Shown here: one piece after another, positions 34,005 through 43,096 of the stretch
How positions within the stretch are numbered: position 1 is the first letter of the stretch
How the letters are laid out: every line of letters starts with the position of its first letter
The notes under the pieces: model-generated
The model's database searches: none
Seen by the model: only the letters and a program-made list of their open reading frames with translations
Told to the model about the DNA's origin: nothing
Assembly: GCA_026705765.1 (NCBI GenBank)
Contig: JAPPAB010000176.1
Coordinates: 1-54,715, forward strand
Reading direction: 5' to 3'
Length of the DNA: 54,715 nt
Origin: Gemmatimonadota bacterium
GTDB taxonomy: Bacteria > Latescibacterota > UBA2968
Program-made: the position numbers and the translations under genes

Positions 34005-35267
34005 TTATTCTTTGACGACGATGGCTATTTCCTCTGGTTTGTCCAGTTGTGGGATCCACTCGTATGGTACGCGATAAGCGCGATAACACGTTTCGTGAGG
34101 GCTGATAAATTCCCATACAATTTCGAGTTCGGGAGTGACTTCAAAAAGCCGACCTCCTGCGCCTTCGCAAATCAGTGTATTGCCATTGGGCAGGCGCTGT
34201 GCAGAACTCCACGGTCGGCTGTAAAAACGGCAGGCGCGGATCCGGTCACCATCTGCCTTGAGCGCGGAATACTCCCATACGAGTTCCAGTGTTATTGGAT
34301 CGAATTCTACCACACGAGAATAATCTCGTACCGCGTTCATCCTCCCGTTGGGAGCACCCGGATTCGGTGCGCCATATCCAGCAGCACCGCCATTGTCGAA
34401 TACCAGGATGTTTCCTTCACCGGGCAAGCCTTTTGGAATCATGTGTGCGTGATGCAGTCCAATGATCCAGCCCAGTGCCCGCAGTTCGGATGTCAGTGAA
34501 TAATCTGGCCCGACTTTCCACGCGATTTTACCCGTCTTTTTGCTGATTACTGCGATTGTGTTGGTATGTCGTCCATCCCAGATAAAATTATCTGGATGAA
34601 ATCGCTCGTCGCCAGCATCATACCATTTGTTTGGTCCCAGATAGGATACGCTGTTGGAATGTACCCAGTCATAGGGATCTGCACCGACGCGCCCTCCCCG
34701 GTAAATCGCATTTTTTGCTTCTTCGTTAAAATCCATTTCATCAAAGTGATCCACGCTTTGCCATTCCCACACGGTGTCGCCGTTCCAATTTACTTCCAAA
34801 ATACAATCGCCATGCAGCACCCCAGGTGCGATATGTGGCCTTTCTACTTCTTTTGCTGCAAGTACAATTGTATTTCCTTCTATGATGGGATCTAAACCCG
34901 GCGCATAATACCCGGTTGGACTGCCCTCGCGCTCAAAGTCGTGGTGTTGCTTGGCGGACCAGATTTTTTTCTTATCAATTTCGATTTGCTCGGTTTTATT
35001 GTAGTGCCAGACTTCATTCCCATCCCAATCCAACTGAACGAGTTCGCGCCCCCGTTCCATGCGGGGGCCGTTGTATCGCCGGTCACCGAGTATATACCCC
35101 CCAGGCATTACTTTGCCCAGTTGTGATAGGTCAAAATGCTTTACGAGGTTGCCGTTCATGTCAATTATCTCACCGCCAGCATAGACGGTATAGCCATTCC
35201 AGGTACGCTCGGGGTCGTACACAGATATACCAACCGGTCGGGGAACACCCGTTACGCGTGATGCCAT
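34005..35267 (-). CDS. Arylsulfotransferase (ASST)-like propeller protein
   Basis: A 420-aa beta-propeller of the aryl-sulfate sulfotransferase group. Repeated blade motifs (GDCILEVNWNGDTVWEW, ILVFDNGGAAGYG, RLFEVTPELEIVWEF) and histidine segments WVHSNSVSYLG and LHHAHMIPKG match the family, where histidine carries the sulfate. RPWSSAQRLPNGNTLICEG is the C-terminal hallmark. No signal peptide, unlike periplasmic ASST. It may move sulfate between phenolic or sugar compounds, or be a sensor/scaffold. GAGGAG before the ATG. Confidence 0.75.
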   Translation of the reverse strand: MASRVTGVPRPVGISVYDPERTWNGYTVYAGGEIIDMNGNLVKHFDLSQLGKVMPGGYILGDRRYNGPRMERGRELVQLDWDGNEVWHYNKTEQIEIDKKKIWSAKQHHDFEREGSPTGYYAPGLDPIIEGNTIVLAAKEVERPHIAPGVLHGDCILEVNWNGDTVWEWQSVDHFDEMDFNEEAKNAIYRGGRVGADPYDWVHSNSVSYLGPNKWYDAGDERFHPDNFIWDGRHTNTIAVISKKTGKIAWKVGPDYSLTSELRALGWIIGLHHAHMIPKGLPGEGNILVFDNGGAAGYGAPNPGAPNGRMNAVRDYSRVVEFDPITLELVWEYSALKADGDRIRACRFYSRPWSSAQRLPNGNTLICEGAGGRLFEVTPELEIVWEFISPHETCYRAYRVPYEWIPQLDKPEEIAIVVKE

Positions 35268-35294
35268 TGATAGACTCCTCAGTAGATTTTGGGA

Positions 35295-37037
35295 CTAAGC
35301 GGGACTGATTCTCTTTACATAAACATAGTAGGCACCGGGGGGCGCGTCAATGCCATCGTCAAAATAGGTTTGTACGCGGGTTGAGCCTTTTTTGAGTGAT
35401 AACTGGAAAGTGACGCAAGGAGCGCTTTCATCTACTGCTTTTTGTTGGATGATGTCGCCTACTTGTAATTTTGCTGTTTTGATGGCGAGTGCTTCTCCCG
35501 GCAATAGATCATCTACATAAGGGACGCCTGTTCTGCCGGGTAGTGCGGCGCAGATCGGTGTGTCGATTTCAATGGGCCAGCGGCGAAGTTCGAATTCGTA
35601 TTCTCCGTCTTGTTCAATGTCGATGGCCCAGAATCCGTTGTCTCGCTCTTTTTGGCGTACATGTCGCTGGCTGTAGATCCCTTCTTTTCCGTGCCAGCTA
35701 TGTGCGGTTAGTGTTGTGGGGTTTTCGCGGTTTGATCCGATTGGGATTTCGCTGTATTCGCCAAATCGCCGGGAGATGTCGGTCCACCAATTTTCATAGT
35801 CTTCGCGCAGGCTTTGTACGATGTCGGGATGGTGTTCTGCTATGTCGCGCTTTTGCTCGGGGTCGCGTTTGTGATCAAATAGTTCGTGTTGTGGCTCGCG
35901 CCAGACTCCCGTGTGTACGAGTCGCCAGCGGTCGGTCATGGCGGCGAAGTCTTTGTATTTTTTTGGGTGATCAATTTGCTGCTGGTGTACGAATAGGGTG
36001 CGCGCGGGCCAGTCGTTAGAGGCGTTGTTCAACAGGGGTGTGAGGCTGGTGCCGTCGAATTTCGCGTCTGGTGGGGAGAGTTTGCAGAGGTCGATTAGTG
36101 TGGGCAAGATGTCGATGTGGGCGGTTACAGGTTCGACATCGCGACCGCCTGTTAGTTTTCCGGCGGGCCAGTGTATGAAACACGCGTTGCGATGGCCGCC
36201 GTCATAGACCCACGTTTTTTTGCCGCGCATGCCCGCGTTATATCCATCTGTTGGATATCCATCCGCGGTTATTCCCGTTCCCATGGATGTGCCGTTGTCT
36301 CCCATGAAGATGAGTATGGTGTTTTCTGTTAGATCATTGTCCGCGAGCCACTGGCGGAGGCGCCCGATGTTTTCGTCGATGTTTGCGATCATGCCGTAAA
36401 ATCGCGCGCGTTGTTTCGGTATGCCCTGTTGTAAATAAGGCGCGCTGTATTTTTCGTGTACGTTGAATGGGCCATGGGGGGCGTTGGTTGAGATGTAGCA
36501 GAAGAATGGGGTTTCATCCGCCGCCATAAATTGCATGGCTTCGTTGAACCATACGTCTGTGCAATAACGGGCGTGCGGTTCGGGTGTGCCGTTTCGGAGA
36601 TATGTTGCGGTGAAGTTGTCGTTGTCCCAGTAGTCCGGGATTTCTCCTACTACGCCGCCGCCAAAGCTCAGGGATTCCCCAAATCCCCGATCAAAGGGGC
36701 GATAGGGATAGTTGTCGCCCAGATGCCATTTGCCAAAGATGCCGGTTCGATAGCCCGAGTCCGAAAATGCGTCGGCGATGGTGATTTCGTCCCGGCGCAT
36801 GATATATCGGCCCCGCAGGGTGCTCCATACGCCGGTGCGCGCGGCATATCGCCCGGTCATGAGCGCGGCTCTTGTGGGCGAGCACATGGCATCTACGTGA
36901 TAGTCGGTCAAGCGCACGCTCTGGTCGTATAACTTGTCCAGATGTGGCGTTTGCAATACAGGATTGCCGGTGCAACTCAAGTCCCCATATCCCTGATCGT
37001 CGGTTAAGATCAGGATCACATTGGGGCGTTCTGTCAT
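35295..37037 (-). CDS. Sulfatase with C-terminal extension
   Basis: A 580-aa S1 sulfatase. RPNVILILTDDQGYGDLSC begins it, C52-S-P-T-R (AMCSPTRAALMTGRY) is the formylglycine site, and FGKWHLGD, TNAPHGPF and LIFMGDNG are conserved. After about residue 430 comes an added beta-rich domain (GFWAIDIEQDGEYEFELRRW...VTFQLSLKKGSTRVQTYF) resembling carbohydrate-binding sandwiches. Start overlaps the upstream PhyH stop (ATGA). It is the only sulfatase here with such an extension. Confidence 0.92.
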   Translation of the reverse strand: MTERPNVILILTDDQGYGDLSCTGNPVLQTPHLDKLYDQSVRLTDYHVDAMCSPTRAALMTGRYAARTGVWSTLRGRYIMRRDEITIADAFSDSGYRTGIFGKWHLGDNYPYRPFDRGFGESLSFGGGVVGEIPDYWDNDNFTATYLRNGTPEPHARYCTDVWFNEAMQFMAADETPFFCYISTNAPHGPFNVHEKYSAPYLQQGIPKQRARFYGMIANIDENIGRLRQWLADNDLTENTILIFMGDNGTSMGTGITADGYPTDGYNAGMRGKKTWVYDGGHRNACFIHWPAGKLTGGRDVEPVTAHIDILPTLIDLCKLSPPDAKFDGTSLTPLLNNASNDWPARTLFVHQQQIDHPKKYKDFAAMTDRWRLVHTGVWREPQHELFDHKRDPEQKRDIAEHHPDIVQSLREDYENWWTDISRRFGEYSEIPIGSNRENPTTLTAHSWHGKEGIYSQRHVRQKERDNGFWAIDIEQDGEYEFELRRWPIEIDTPICAALPGRTGVPYVDDLLPGEALAIKTAKLQVGDIIQQKAVDESAPCVTFQLSLKKGSTRVQTYFDDGIDAPPGAYYVYVKRISPA

Positions 37038-37996
37038 GCGCGTTGCTCCTTGTATGGGCTGAGGTCCATTTCTGGATAGGCGTTTTTGATGAGGTGAAGC
37101 GTTTCTGGCGTGTAGAAGTCGTCGCCGGGGTTGGGCCAGCCAAAGAGGCTGCGGACTCTTGCGGTGGTTTTTGTCAGGAAGGGGCGCAGGCGTCCGCGTT
37201 CTTGTATGTCTCGTTTTTCCGTGAGTGTCCAGGTGCTGGTGTCTCTGCGGCCCACGGCGTAGAAGAGGACGGCGCGTTGTTTTCTGGGGTTGGTGAATGC
37301 CTGGGCTGAATGGGGCGTGTGTGAGCTGTAAAAGAGTACGGTTCCGGTTTTTCCCGTGGCGGTGACGGGTTCGAATTTGTAAGGGAGCTCGCGGATGTCG
37401 TCAAAGCGATAAGATGCGTGTTCTGTGCCGAGTGGCTCGCGGATGAGTTTGTTCATTTTGCTGTGTGCGCCGGGCAATACGCGGACCGGGGCGCAGTCTG
37501 CGTCGTTGTCGGTCAGATAAACCCAGGCCTGGATGTGGCCGTAGCGTTGCCATTCCGGGTGCGGGGGTAGCAGGGGTTTTGCCCAGTCGATGTGGAAGCC
37601 CTGCCAGGGTTCTCTTGGGGTTCCCCGGTCCAGGCGTCCGCTACGGGCATAGACAAAGCCGTGGTGATAGTGCATGTCGGGTGTGTCTAAGAGTTGGGAG
37701 AGGGCGTCTAAAAAGGGTGCGTGTTCAAGGGTGCGGTCAATGGCGTCGATACCCGTTGGGATGTCGTGAAATTGCGCGCGGGGTCCGCCAAAGCTTCGGC
37801 GGCCTTTTGGTCTGATGAGTGTTTCTGCAATTTCGGGATGGGCATCTATTTCGGCGTTGAATTCTTCGTGAGATTTGCCGTAGGCATTTTGTTCTGCGAC
37901 TTCGAGCGCGGGTGCCAATTGCGCTTTTGAGAAGAGGTTGGGGACTAAGAGATAGCCGTCGCGCTGGTATGATTCACATTGTTCAGGGGTCAACAT
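37034..37996 (-). CDS. PhyH-family Fe(II)/2OG dioxygenase
   Basis: A 320-aa oxygenase. H135-x-D137 in GFHIDWAKPLLPP, AWVYLTDNDADCAPVRVLPGAHSK, and a distal histidine in SSHTPHSAQAF with the following R for 2OG. AAGGAGG before the ATG. It overlaps the upstream PhyH gene by 14 bp and the sulfatase downstream by 4 bp, so it is part of one transcript. It could hydroxylate or demethylate a sugar or a side group before desulfation; that is inference. Confidence 0.87.
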   Translation of the reverse strand: MLTPEQCESYQRDGYLLVPNLFSKAQLAPALEVAEQNAYGKSHEEFNAEIDAHPEIAETLIRPKGRRSFGGPRAQFHDIPTGIDAIDRTLEHAPFLDALSQLLDTPDMHYHHGFVYARSGRLDRGTPREPWQGFHIDWAKPLLPPHPEWQRYGHIQAWVYLTDNDADCAPVRVLPGAHSKMNKLIREPLGTEHASYRFDDIRELPYKFEPVTATGKTGTVLFYSSHTPHSAQAFTNPRKQRAVLFYAVGRRDTSTWTLTEKRDIQERGRLRPFLTKTTARVRSLFGWPNPGDDFYTPETLHLIKNAYPEMDLSPYKEQRA

Positions 37997-38801
37997 TTTT
38001 GGCCTCCTTTATGACGGGATGCAGGGGGTGGTCCCAGGGTTTGCCGATTTCCATTTCGTCTTGCGCGCCCGCTGCGTCGTTTTTGCCGGTGAAGAGGACG
38101 TAGTCGGGGATGTAGATGATGGCGAATGCGCGGCGGGGTTCGTCGCTGAGGTTGGGTCCCGCATAGTGGAAGTTGCATCCGTGGTGGAAGGTGACGCCGC
38201 CGGCTGGCAGTTCTATGGTTTCCGGTTCAGCGACTTTGTGTCCGCGTTCTTTCATTTTTTGGACGATGCTTTCGCCCTGAGTGGTCAGGCTCACGCTTTC
38301 TTGTTTGCCGAATTTGTGGCTTCCGGGGACGAAGTGCATGCAGCCGTTTTCGATATAGACATCATCGATTGCGACCCAGGCGGAGAGTGCGCCCGGGCGG
38401 TCCATGCCAGACCAGTACGGGAAGTCCTGGTGCCAGTTGGTTTCCCGGCTTTTGACGCCGGGTGGTTTTATGAGTGCGTGGTCGTGGTAGATGCGGATTT
38501 GTTTGGCTTGTGATAGCCGGCGGGCGGATTCTGCGAGGCGTTTGTTCAGGGCGATTTTTCGCGCGCCTGCATAGTCGGTCCAGAGGTTGACCATTTGATT
38601 AAATACGAGTTCGTATTCGGGTCTGCCCCGTCCCGCGTTTTCTGCGCCTTTGATTCTGGCGCGGTTGATTGCTACGGCGTGGTCGAGCGCGTCTGCGAGT
38701 TCCCGGAGGTCTTCGGGCGTGAAGAAGTTGGGATAGCTGATGAATCCCCTTTTTTGATATTGCGCGATGTCTTCAGGGGTTGTGGGGCAATCTGTGGTCA
38801 T
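37983..38801 (-). CDS. PhyH-family Fe(II)/2OG dioxygenase
   Basis: A 272-aa oxygenase with the textbook PhyH pattern: H124-x-D126 (NWHQDFPYWSGM), ALSAWVAIDDVYIENGCMHFVPGSHKFG, and a distal histidine in HHGCNFHYAGPNLSDEPRRAF. GGAGGAA before the ATG. It lies between the Gfo/Idh/MocA gene and another PhyH gene. Not closely similar to its neighbour, so the pair is not a recent duplication. Confidence 0.88.
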   Translation of the reverse strand: MTTDCPTTPEDIAQYQKRGFISYPNFFTPEDLRELADALDHAVAINRARIKGAENAGRGRPEYELVFNQMVNLWTDYAGARKIALNKRLAESARRLSQAKQIRIYHDHALIKPPGVKSRETNWHQDFPYWSGMDRPGALSAWVAIDDVYIENGCMHFVPGSHKFGKQESVSLTTQGESIVQKMKERGHKVAEPETIELPAGGVTFHHGCNFHYAGPNLSDEPRRAFAIIYIPDYVLFTGKNDAAGAQDEMEIGKPWDHPLHPVIKEAKNVDP

Positions 38802-38817
38802 TGCTGTTCCTCCAGTT

Positions 38818-39837
38818 TTATTTTATTTCCGCTACTTCTACCATTTGTCCACCGCGTTGTGCCGATAAATAGGCCGCATCGACGATTTGCATGGTGTGTA
38901 AATTCCCTCGTCCACTGTGCACGGGTTCTGCGCCGCGCCGCGCGGAGTCCATCAGGTGGTTCATGCTTTCACCCATTGCGTGTGTGAATGCCCCTTCGCG
39001 ATTGAATTCGCGTGTTTCCTTTTTTCCGTTCAGGGGATGGGTGTGCAATGTGGCTGTGTCGGCGAGTACGACTTTTTTGACGGATAGTGCCGAGCCTTTT
39101 GTGGCGTCTATGCGCAATCGACATTCCGATAGGGTTAAGCCATGCCAGTTGGAGACCATGGTGCCGACGATGCCATTTTCAAATTGTACTGTCAGGCTGG
39201 TAAAGGTTTCGCCTTTGACATCTGGATTCCAATGGCGGGCTACGGCTGATACGCTTTGGGGTGGACTATCTGCCAGTGTGCGGATGCGGTCGATGAGGTG
39301 GATGCTAAAGATGCTGATTTCCAGGCGTTGTTCCCGGCTTCGCCACCCGCGTACCTGGGTCCGGTTTTTTAGTTCGTCGTGCGATATATAACGTATGTCG
39401 CCAATTTCACCCGAGTTGATGATGTCGCGCATTGCGACGACGTCTTCCATGAATCCCAGTTGGTGGTTGACCGCCAGGGTTACGCCCACTTTTTCCGCGG
39501 CTTCGACAAAGGAGACTGCATCGCACAATGTTTCGCCGAATGGTTTTTCGACGAGGAGATGGATTCCTTTTTCAATTGCGGGGAAGATTACGTCATGACG
39601 CACAGCAGGGGGTGTTAACAGGCTGATGACGTCAATTTCTCCCGATGCGATCATGTCTGCCGCATTTGTAAAGCGATTGGGTATGTCGTATTGGTCGCAA
39701 TATCTGTTCAGTTGCTCTTTGTCTATATCGCATCCTGCGACGACTTCTCCCAGGTCGTGCGCGACTTTCCGATATCCCGCAATGTGCCGATGTGCTATTC
39801 CACCACATCCTACAATTCCTATCCGATATCCGTTCAT
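38818..39837 (-). CDS. Gfo/Idh/MocA-family oxidoreductase
   Basis: A 339-aa NAD(P)-dependent sugar oxidoreductase. The Rossmann motif is IGIVGCGGIAHRH (G-x-G-x-x-G), the cofactor/catalytic motif LLVEKPFGETL (EKP), and the second half is the alpha/beta sheet domain typical of the family (YISHDELKNRTQVRGW). AAGGA before the ATG. Probably oxidises or reduces a sugar or sugar-acid intermediate from the polymer, or acts in the redox-cycle hydrolysis known for relatives. Confidence 0.88.
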   Translation of the reverse strand: MNGYRIGIVGCGGIAHRHIAGYRKVAHDLGEVVAGCDIDKEQLNRYCDQYDIPNRFTNAADMIASGEIDVISLLTPPAVRHDVIFPAIEKGIHLLVEKPFGETLCDAVSFVEAAEKVGVTLAVNHQLGFMEDVVAMRDIINSGEIGDIRYISHDELKNRTQVRGWRSREQRLEISIFSIHLIDRIRTLADSPPQSVSAVARHWNPDVKGETFTSLTVQFENGIVGTMVSNWHGLTLSECRLRIDATKGSALSVKKVVLADTATLHTHPLNGKKETREFNREGAFTHAMGESMNHLMDSARRGAEPVHSGRGNLHTMQIVDAAYLSAQRGGQMVEVAEIK

Positions 39838-39849
39838 ATAGGAGATCCT

Positions 39850-41238
39850 TTATAATTCAGGTGCGCCGTGATTCCACGCGATATAAGACCGCGGACTCAG
39901 TTCGATCAGTTTGTCCAGTAAACGTTTTTGCAATTTGGATTTTAATTCTGCTATGTCCTGGCGGTCCCACAGGTTTTCTTTTTCCCAGGGGTCGTTTTTC
40001 AGGTCGTAGAGTTCGCCATAGGGTTTGTTCCAATAATGCCCGATTTTCCAGCGTCGGGTGCGCAAGCACCGAATGCCCGATGCTTCCATGTACAATTCGT
40101 CCTGGTCGTCCAGGTCTTCTGCATGGGACCAATAATGCGACAGGTCGCGTGATGCCATGTGTTCGGGTACTTCTGCGCCAGCGACCGTTAAACAGGTAGC
40201 TGCAATATCAATTGCCGAGATGAGAGATGATTCTACTTTTTCGCGTACGCCGCCTTGGGGAGGTTTGATTACAAAGGGTATGCGCATGAGTACTTCCATT
40301 ATGTTTTGTCCTTTTGCCATGAGTTGGAAGTCGCCCATGAAATCGCCGTGGTCGCTGGTGAAGAATATGAGGGTGTTGTCATAGGCACCGCTATTTTTTA
40401 ATGCCTGTACGATTGCGCCGATTTTTTCATCTATGAGTGTTACGTTTGCGTAATAAGCGTGCCGCAGTTTGCGTATTTCATCTTTTGTAAAAGGCTGTTG
40501 GCGCTCGGGTCCGCCTCGAAGTGAGTTGTGCGGGGGTTTTTGTGCCAGCATCTCAAAATTTGTCTCTGGCATGTCGATTTCTGCCGGGTCGTACAGGTCG
40601 GCCTGGGGGAGATTGCCACAGTCAATGGGGCCGTGTGGGCCTGGGAATGAGATCCAGCAAAACCAGGGGCGTTCTTCGGGCCTGCCGCTTTCTATCCATT
40701 CGCGGCCCCGGTCACCTACGTAGTGATCGACGTGGTATTTTGGGTCCGCTTTCCATTCCGAATATCGTCTGATTTCGGGATTTCCCTGAATTAATTCATT
40801 GCGGTGCTTAAATCCGGAGTCCCACAACCACTGGTTATAGGAGTTGCGATTTGGATTCTGAGGTGCGGGGCTGTGGCTGTCTATAATGTCTTCGTGGTTA
40901 TAACCCCGTTCAATTTTCGATTCGCCAAAGTGCTGTTTTCCAATGACTGCTGTGTAATATCCCGCTTCTTGCAAATAACTCATGAATGTCTTTTCGTGCG
41001 CTGGCAAGTAGGTGATAAAGGTGGGTGCCGCGCACTGGTGGGGATATTTCCCCGTGAATATTCCTGCGCGTGCAGGTACACAGGATGGATTGGGTGTATA
41101 TGCCCGGGTGAATAGAACGCCATCATTGGCCAGGGCGTCTATGTGCGGTGTTTTTACCGCAGGGTTTACACGTCCCAGGTGGTCAAATCGCTGCTCATCG
41201 GTCATTATGAACAGGATATTTGGTCGGTTCTGGTCCAT
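39850..41238 (-). CDS. Formylglycine-dependent sulfatase
   Basis: A 462-aa S1 sulfatase. RPNILFIMTDEQRFDHLG at the start, C53-V-P-A-R (PSCVPARAGIFTGKYP) as the formylglycine site, VIGKQHFG (a KQH instead of the commoner KWH), and LIFFTSDHGDFMGD. ATG 41238 has AGGT upstream; a longer frame from 41259 would overlap the previous gene by 14 bp. Its motifs differ from the other three sulfatases, which suggests a different sulfate position. Confidence 0.9.
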   Translation of the reverse strand: MDQNRPNILFIMTDEQRFDHLGRVNPAVKTPHIDALANDGVLFTRAYTPNPSCVPARAGIFTGKYPHQCAAPTFITYLPAHEKTFMSYLQEAGYYTAVIGKQHFGESKIERGYNHEDIIDSHSPAPQNPNRNSYNQWLWDSGFKHRNELIQGNPEIRRYSEWKADPKYHVDHYVGDRGREWIESGRPEERPWFCWISFPGPHGPIDCGNLPQADLYDPAEIDMPETNFEMLAQKPPHNSLRGGPERQQPFTKDEIRKLRHAYYANVTLIDEKIGAIVQALKNSGAYDNTLIFFTSDHGDFMGDFQLMAKGQNIMEVLMRIPFVIKPPQGGVREKVESSLISAIDIAATCLTVAGAEVPEHMASRDLSHYWSHAEDLDDQDELYMEASGIRCLRTRRWKIGHYWNKPYGELYDLKNDPWEKENLWDRQDIAELKSKLQKRLLDKLIELSPRSYIAWNHGAPEL

Positions 41239-41245
41239 GATGTTC

Positions 41246-42145
41246 TTACCTGACGACATTTTGACCGGCGAATCGCTCTCTGAACAGGGTCTGGCGAATC
41301 GGGGGCATGGCGTTCAGGATGCGGGGGTCGGGTCGCAATAGTCTGGCGTGACCGCCATCTACGAAGTTGTAGAGGTTGGCGATGGCGATGCGGTCGTTTT
41401 CTTCATTGGTCCACGGATGCGCGCTGTGTGTTGTTGCTTCTGCGAAAAGCAGGACCGAGCCTGCTGGGCAGGAATAGGTCGTCCAGATGCTGGAGTCGGG
41501 GTCTTGTATTTCGTTGGGTGCGGTGTACACGGCTTTGTGGCTGCCCGTTACGAGGAGTGTGCCGCCCTGTTTGTGTTTGACGGGGTTCAATTCCCAAACT
41601 ACGCGGGTATGCGCGCTGTTGGCTTTGCCGGGGAAGGCGTTGTAATAGTGCGCGTCGCCGGGCAGGCGGTATAGTCCATTGCCATTGTGTGGGCTAAATT
41701 GACGGGCTTCTCTTTTGCCTTCATTTCGCCGATTGGGTGCGGTTCTATACCAGAGTCCATTGGCGGCCAGGCTGAATCCATAACAATTGGGGCTTGATAG
41801 ACGAGGATTAGCCATGAATTCGTTCATCATGCCGACTACCAGAGGGTGATCTATCAATTTCTGTGTGGGACCTGCCAGCGGGGTGCGTTCGTGTTCGGGG
41901 AGCGATTGGGGGTCGAAGTGCAGTTGAATACAATATTCCCGCATTTCTTTGATGTCCTGTTCGTTCAATACGCCTGGGACTAAGAGCCATCCGTCTTTGT
42001 CGAACCGGTATTTCTGCTCTGCGGTCGGTTCGATGATGTCTAATCCGTCGCCATTTTTTTTTGGCAATACATCTGAGTAGTCGTCCATTGGGCTGCCCAG
42101 ATTTTTGTCGATGATATAAGGTGTTACGGTTCCATTGTTGTCCAT
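41246..42145 (-). CDS. PhyH-like protein with altered iron motif (paralogue 1)
   Basis: A 299-aa member of the PhyH superfamily. The frame YRFDKDGWLLVPGVLNEQDI, GGTLLVTGSHKAVY and a distal histidine in TTHSAHPWTNEENDR are standard. Where H-x-D is expected the sequence is SPHNGNGLYRL: H153-N-G155, with no aspartate two residues on. It is clearly related to the next upstream gene. It may have lost 2OG chemistry, changed it, or use another ligand. AGGAG before the ATG. Confidence 0.8.
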   Translation of the reverse strand: MDNNGTVTPYIIDKNLGSPMDDYSDVLPKKNGDGLDIIEPTAEQKYRFDKDGWLLVPGVLNEQDIKEMREYCIQLHFDPQSLPEHERTPLAGPTQKLIDHPLVVGMMNEFMANPRLSSPNCYGFSLAANGLWYRTAPNRRNEGKREARQFSPHNGNGLYRLPGDAHYYNAFPGKANSAHTRVVWELNPVKHKQGGTLLVTGSHKAVYTAPNEIQDPDSSIWTTYSCPAGSVLLFAEATTHSAHPWTNEENDRIAIANLYNFVDGGHARLLRPDPRILNAMPPIRQTLFRERFAGQNVVR

Positions 42146-42162
42146 GTTGGTCTCCTGTTCAA

Positions 42163-43074
42163 TTATCCGTCCATATACGCTGTTGTGCGTGGGAAGAATG
42201 TATCCACTTTTTCGTTGTACGGTTCGCTGAAGAGCGTTTGTCTTAAGGGGGGCATGGATTCGATGAGTTTTTCAGGGGGTAACCACGAATGCCATCGGCT
42301 GGCGACGATATTGTAGAGGTTGAATACGGCGAGGCGATTGTTTTCGGTGTTGGTCCAGGGATGTGCGCTGTGCGTGATTGCTTCGGTGAAGAATAACAGC
42401 GATCCGGGTGGACAGCTATATGTTTCCCACATGGTTGATTCGGGGTCGCGGACGGTTTCGGGTGCTGGATAAGCGGCTTTGTGGCTGCCCGGTACAAATA
42501 ATGTGCTGCCCTGGCCTTTTTTGACAGGGTTAAATTCCCATACGACGCGCGTTAGTCCGCTCCAGGCTTTGCCGGGGATGCACCGGTAAAAGTGGGAGTC
42601 CCAGGGCATGCGAAACAGGCCATTGCCGTTATGTGGACTAAATTTTCCGGGCGTTTCAGCGTCGCGGTAAAACAGGTGGGATGTTTCCAGTCTGAATCCG
42701 TATCGCTCGTCGTTGGCGAGGGGAGGATATGCTACAAATTCGTTCATGAATCCGACGACAACGGGGTGGTCGGCCAGTTTTTGCAATGGTCCGCCGAGCG
42801 GACAGCGTTCGTGTTCGGGTATGCTTTCGGGGTCTTTGGTCAATCGTTCGGCAAAGGTCCGCATTTCGTCGCATTCGTCTTTTGAGAGTACGCCGGGGAT
42901 TAAGAGCCAACCATTGCGATCAAAGTCGTATTTTTGTTTTTCCGTTGGCAAGACTACGCGCAGACCATCCGCATTTTTTGGCGTGAGGTCTCTGGCGGAT
43001 ATCGCCATCGGGCTGCCCATGTTTTTGTTGATCACAAAGGGTTCCGACCGGACGATTTTTTTTGTTTCTGGCAT
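42163..43074 (-). CDS. PhyH-like protein with altered iron motif (paralogue 2)
   Basis: A 303-aa tandem paralogue of the preceding protein. Shared segments include INKNMGSPM, DRNGWLLIPGVLS, SPHNGNGLFRMP, RVVWEFNPVK, PGSHKAAYPAP, THSAHPWTN and MPPLRQTLFSE. The expected H-x-D is again H-N-G (H148, G150). The conservation of SPHNGNGL in both copies argues that it is functional rather than decay. AAAGGAG fixes ATG 43074 in place of an upstream TTG at 43104. Confidence 0.8.
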   Translation of the reverse strand: MPETKKIVRSEPFVINKNMGSPMAISARDLTPKNADGLRVVLPTEKQKYDFDRNGWLLIPGVLSKDECDEMRTFAERLTKDPESIPEHERCPLGGPLQKLADHPVVVGFMNEFVAYPPLANDERYGFRLETSHLFYRDAETPGKFSPHNGNGLFRMPWDSHFYRCIPGKAWSGLTRVVWEFNPVKKGQGSTLFVPGSHKAAYPAPETVRDPESTMWETYSCPPGSLLFFTEAITHSAHPWTNTENNRLAVFNLYNIVASRWHSWLPPEKLIESMPPLRQTLFSEPYNEKVDTFFPRTTAYMDG

Positions 43075-43096
43075 GGGAGGCTCCTTTCTTTTGGCA

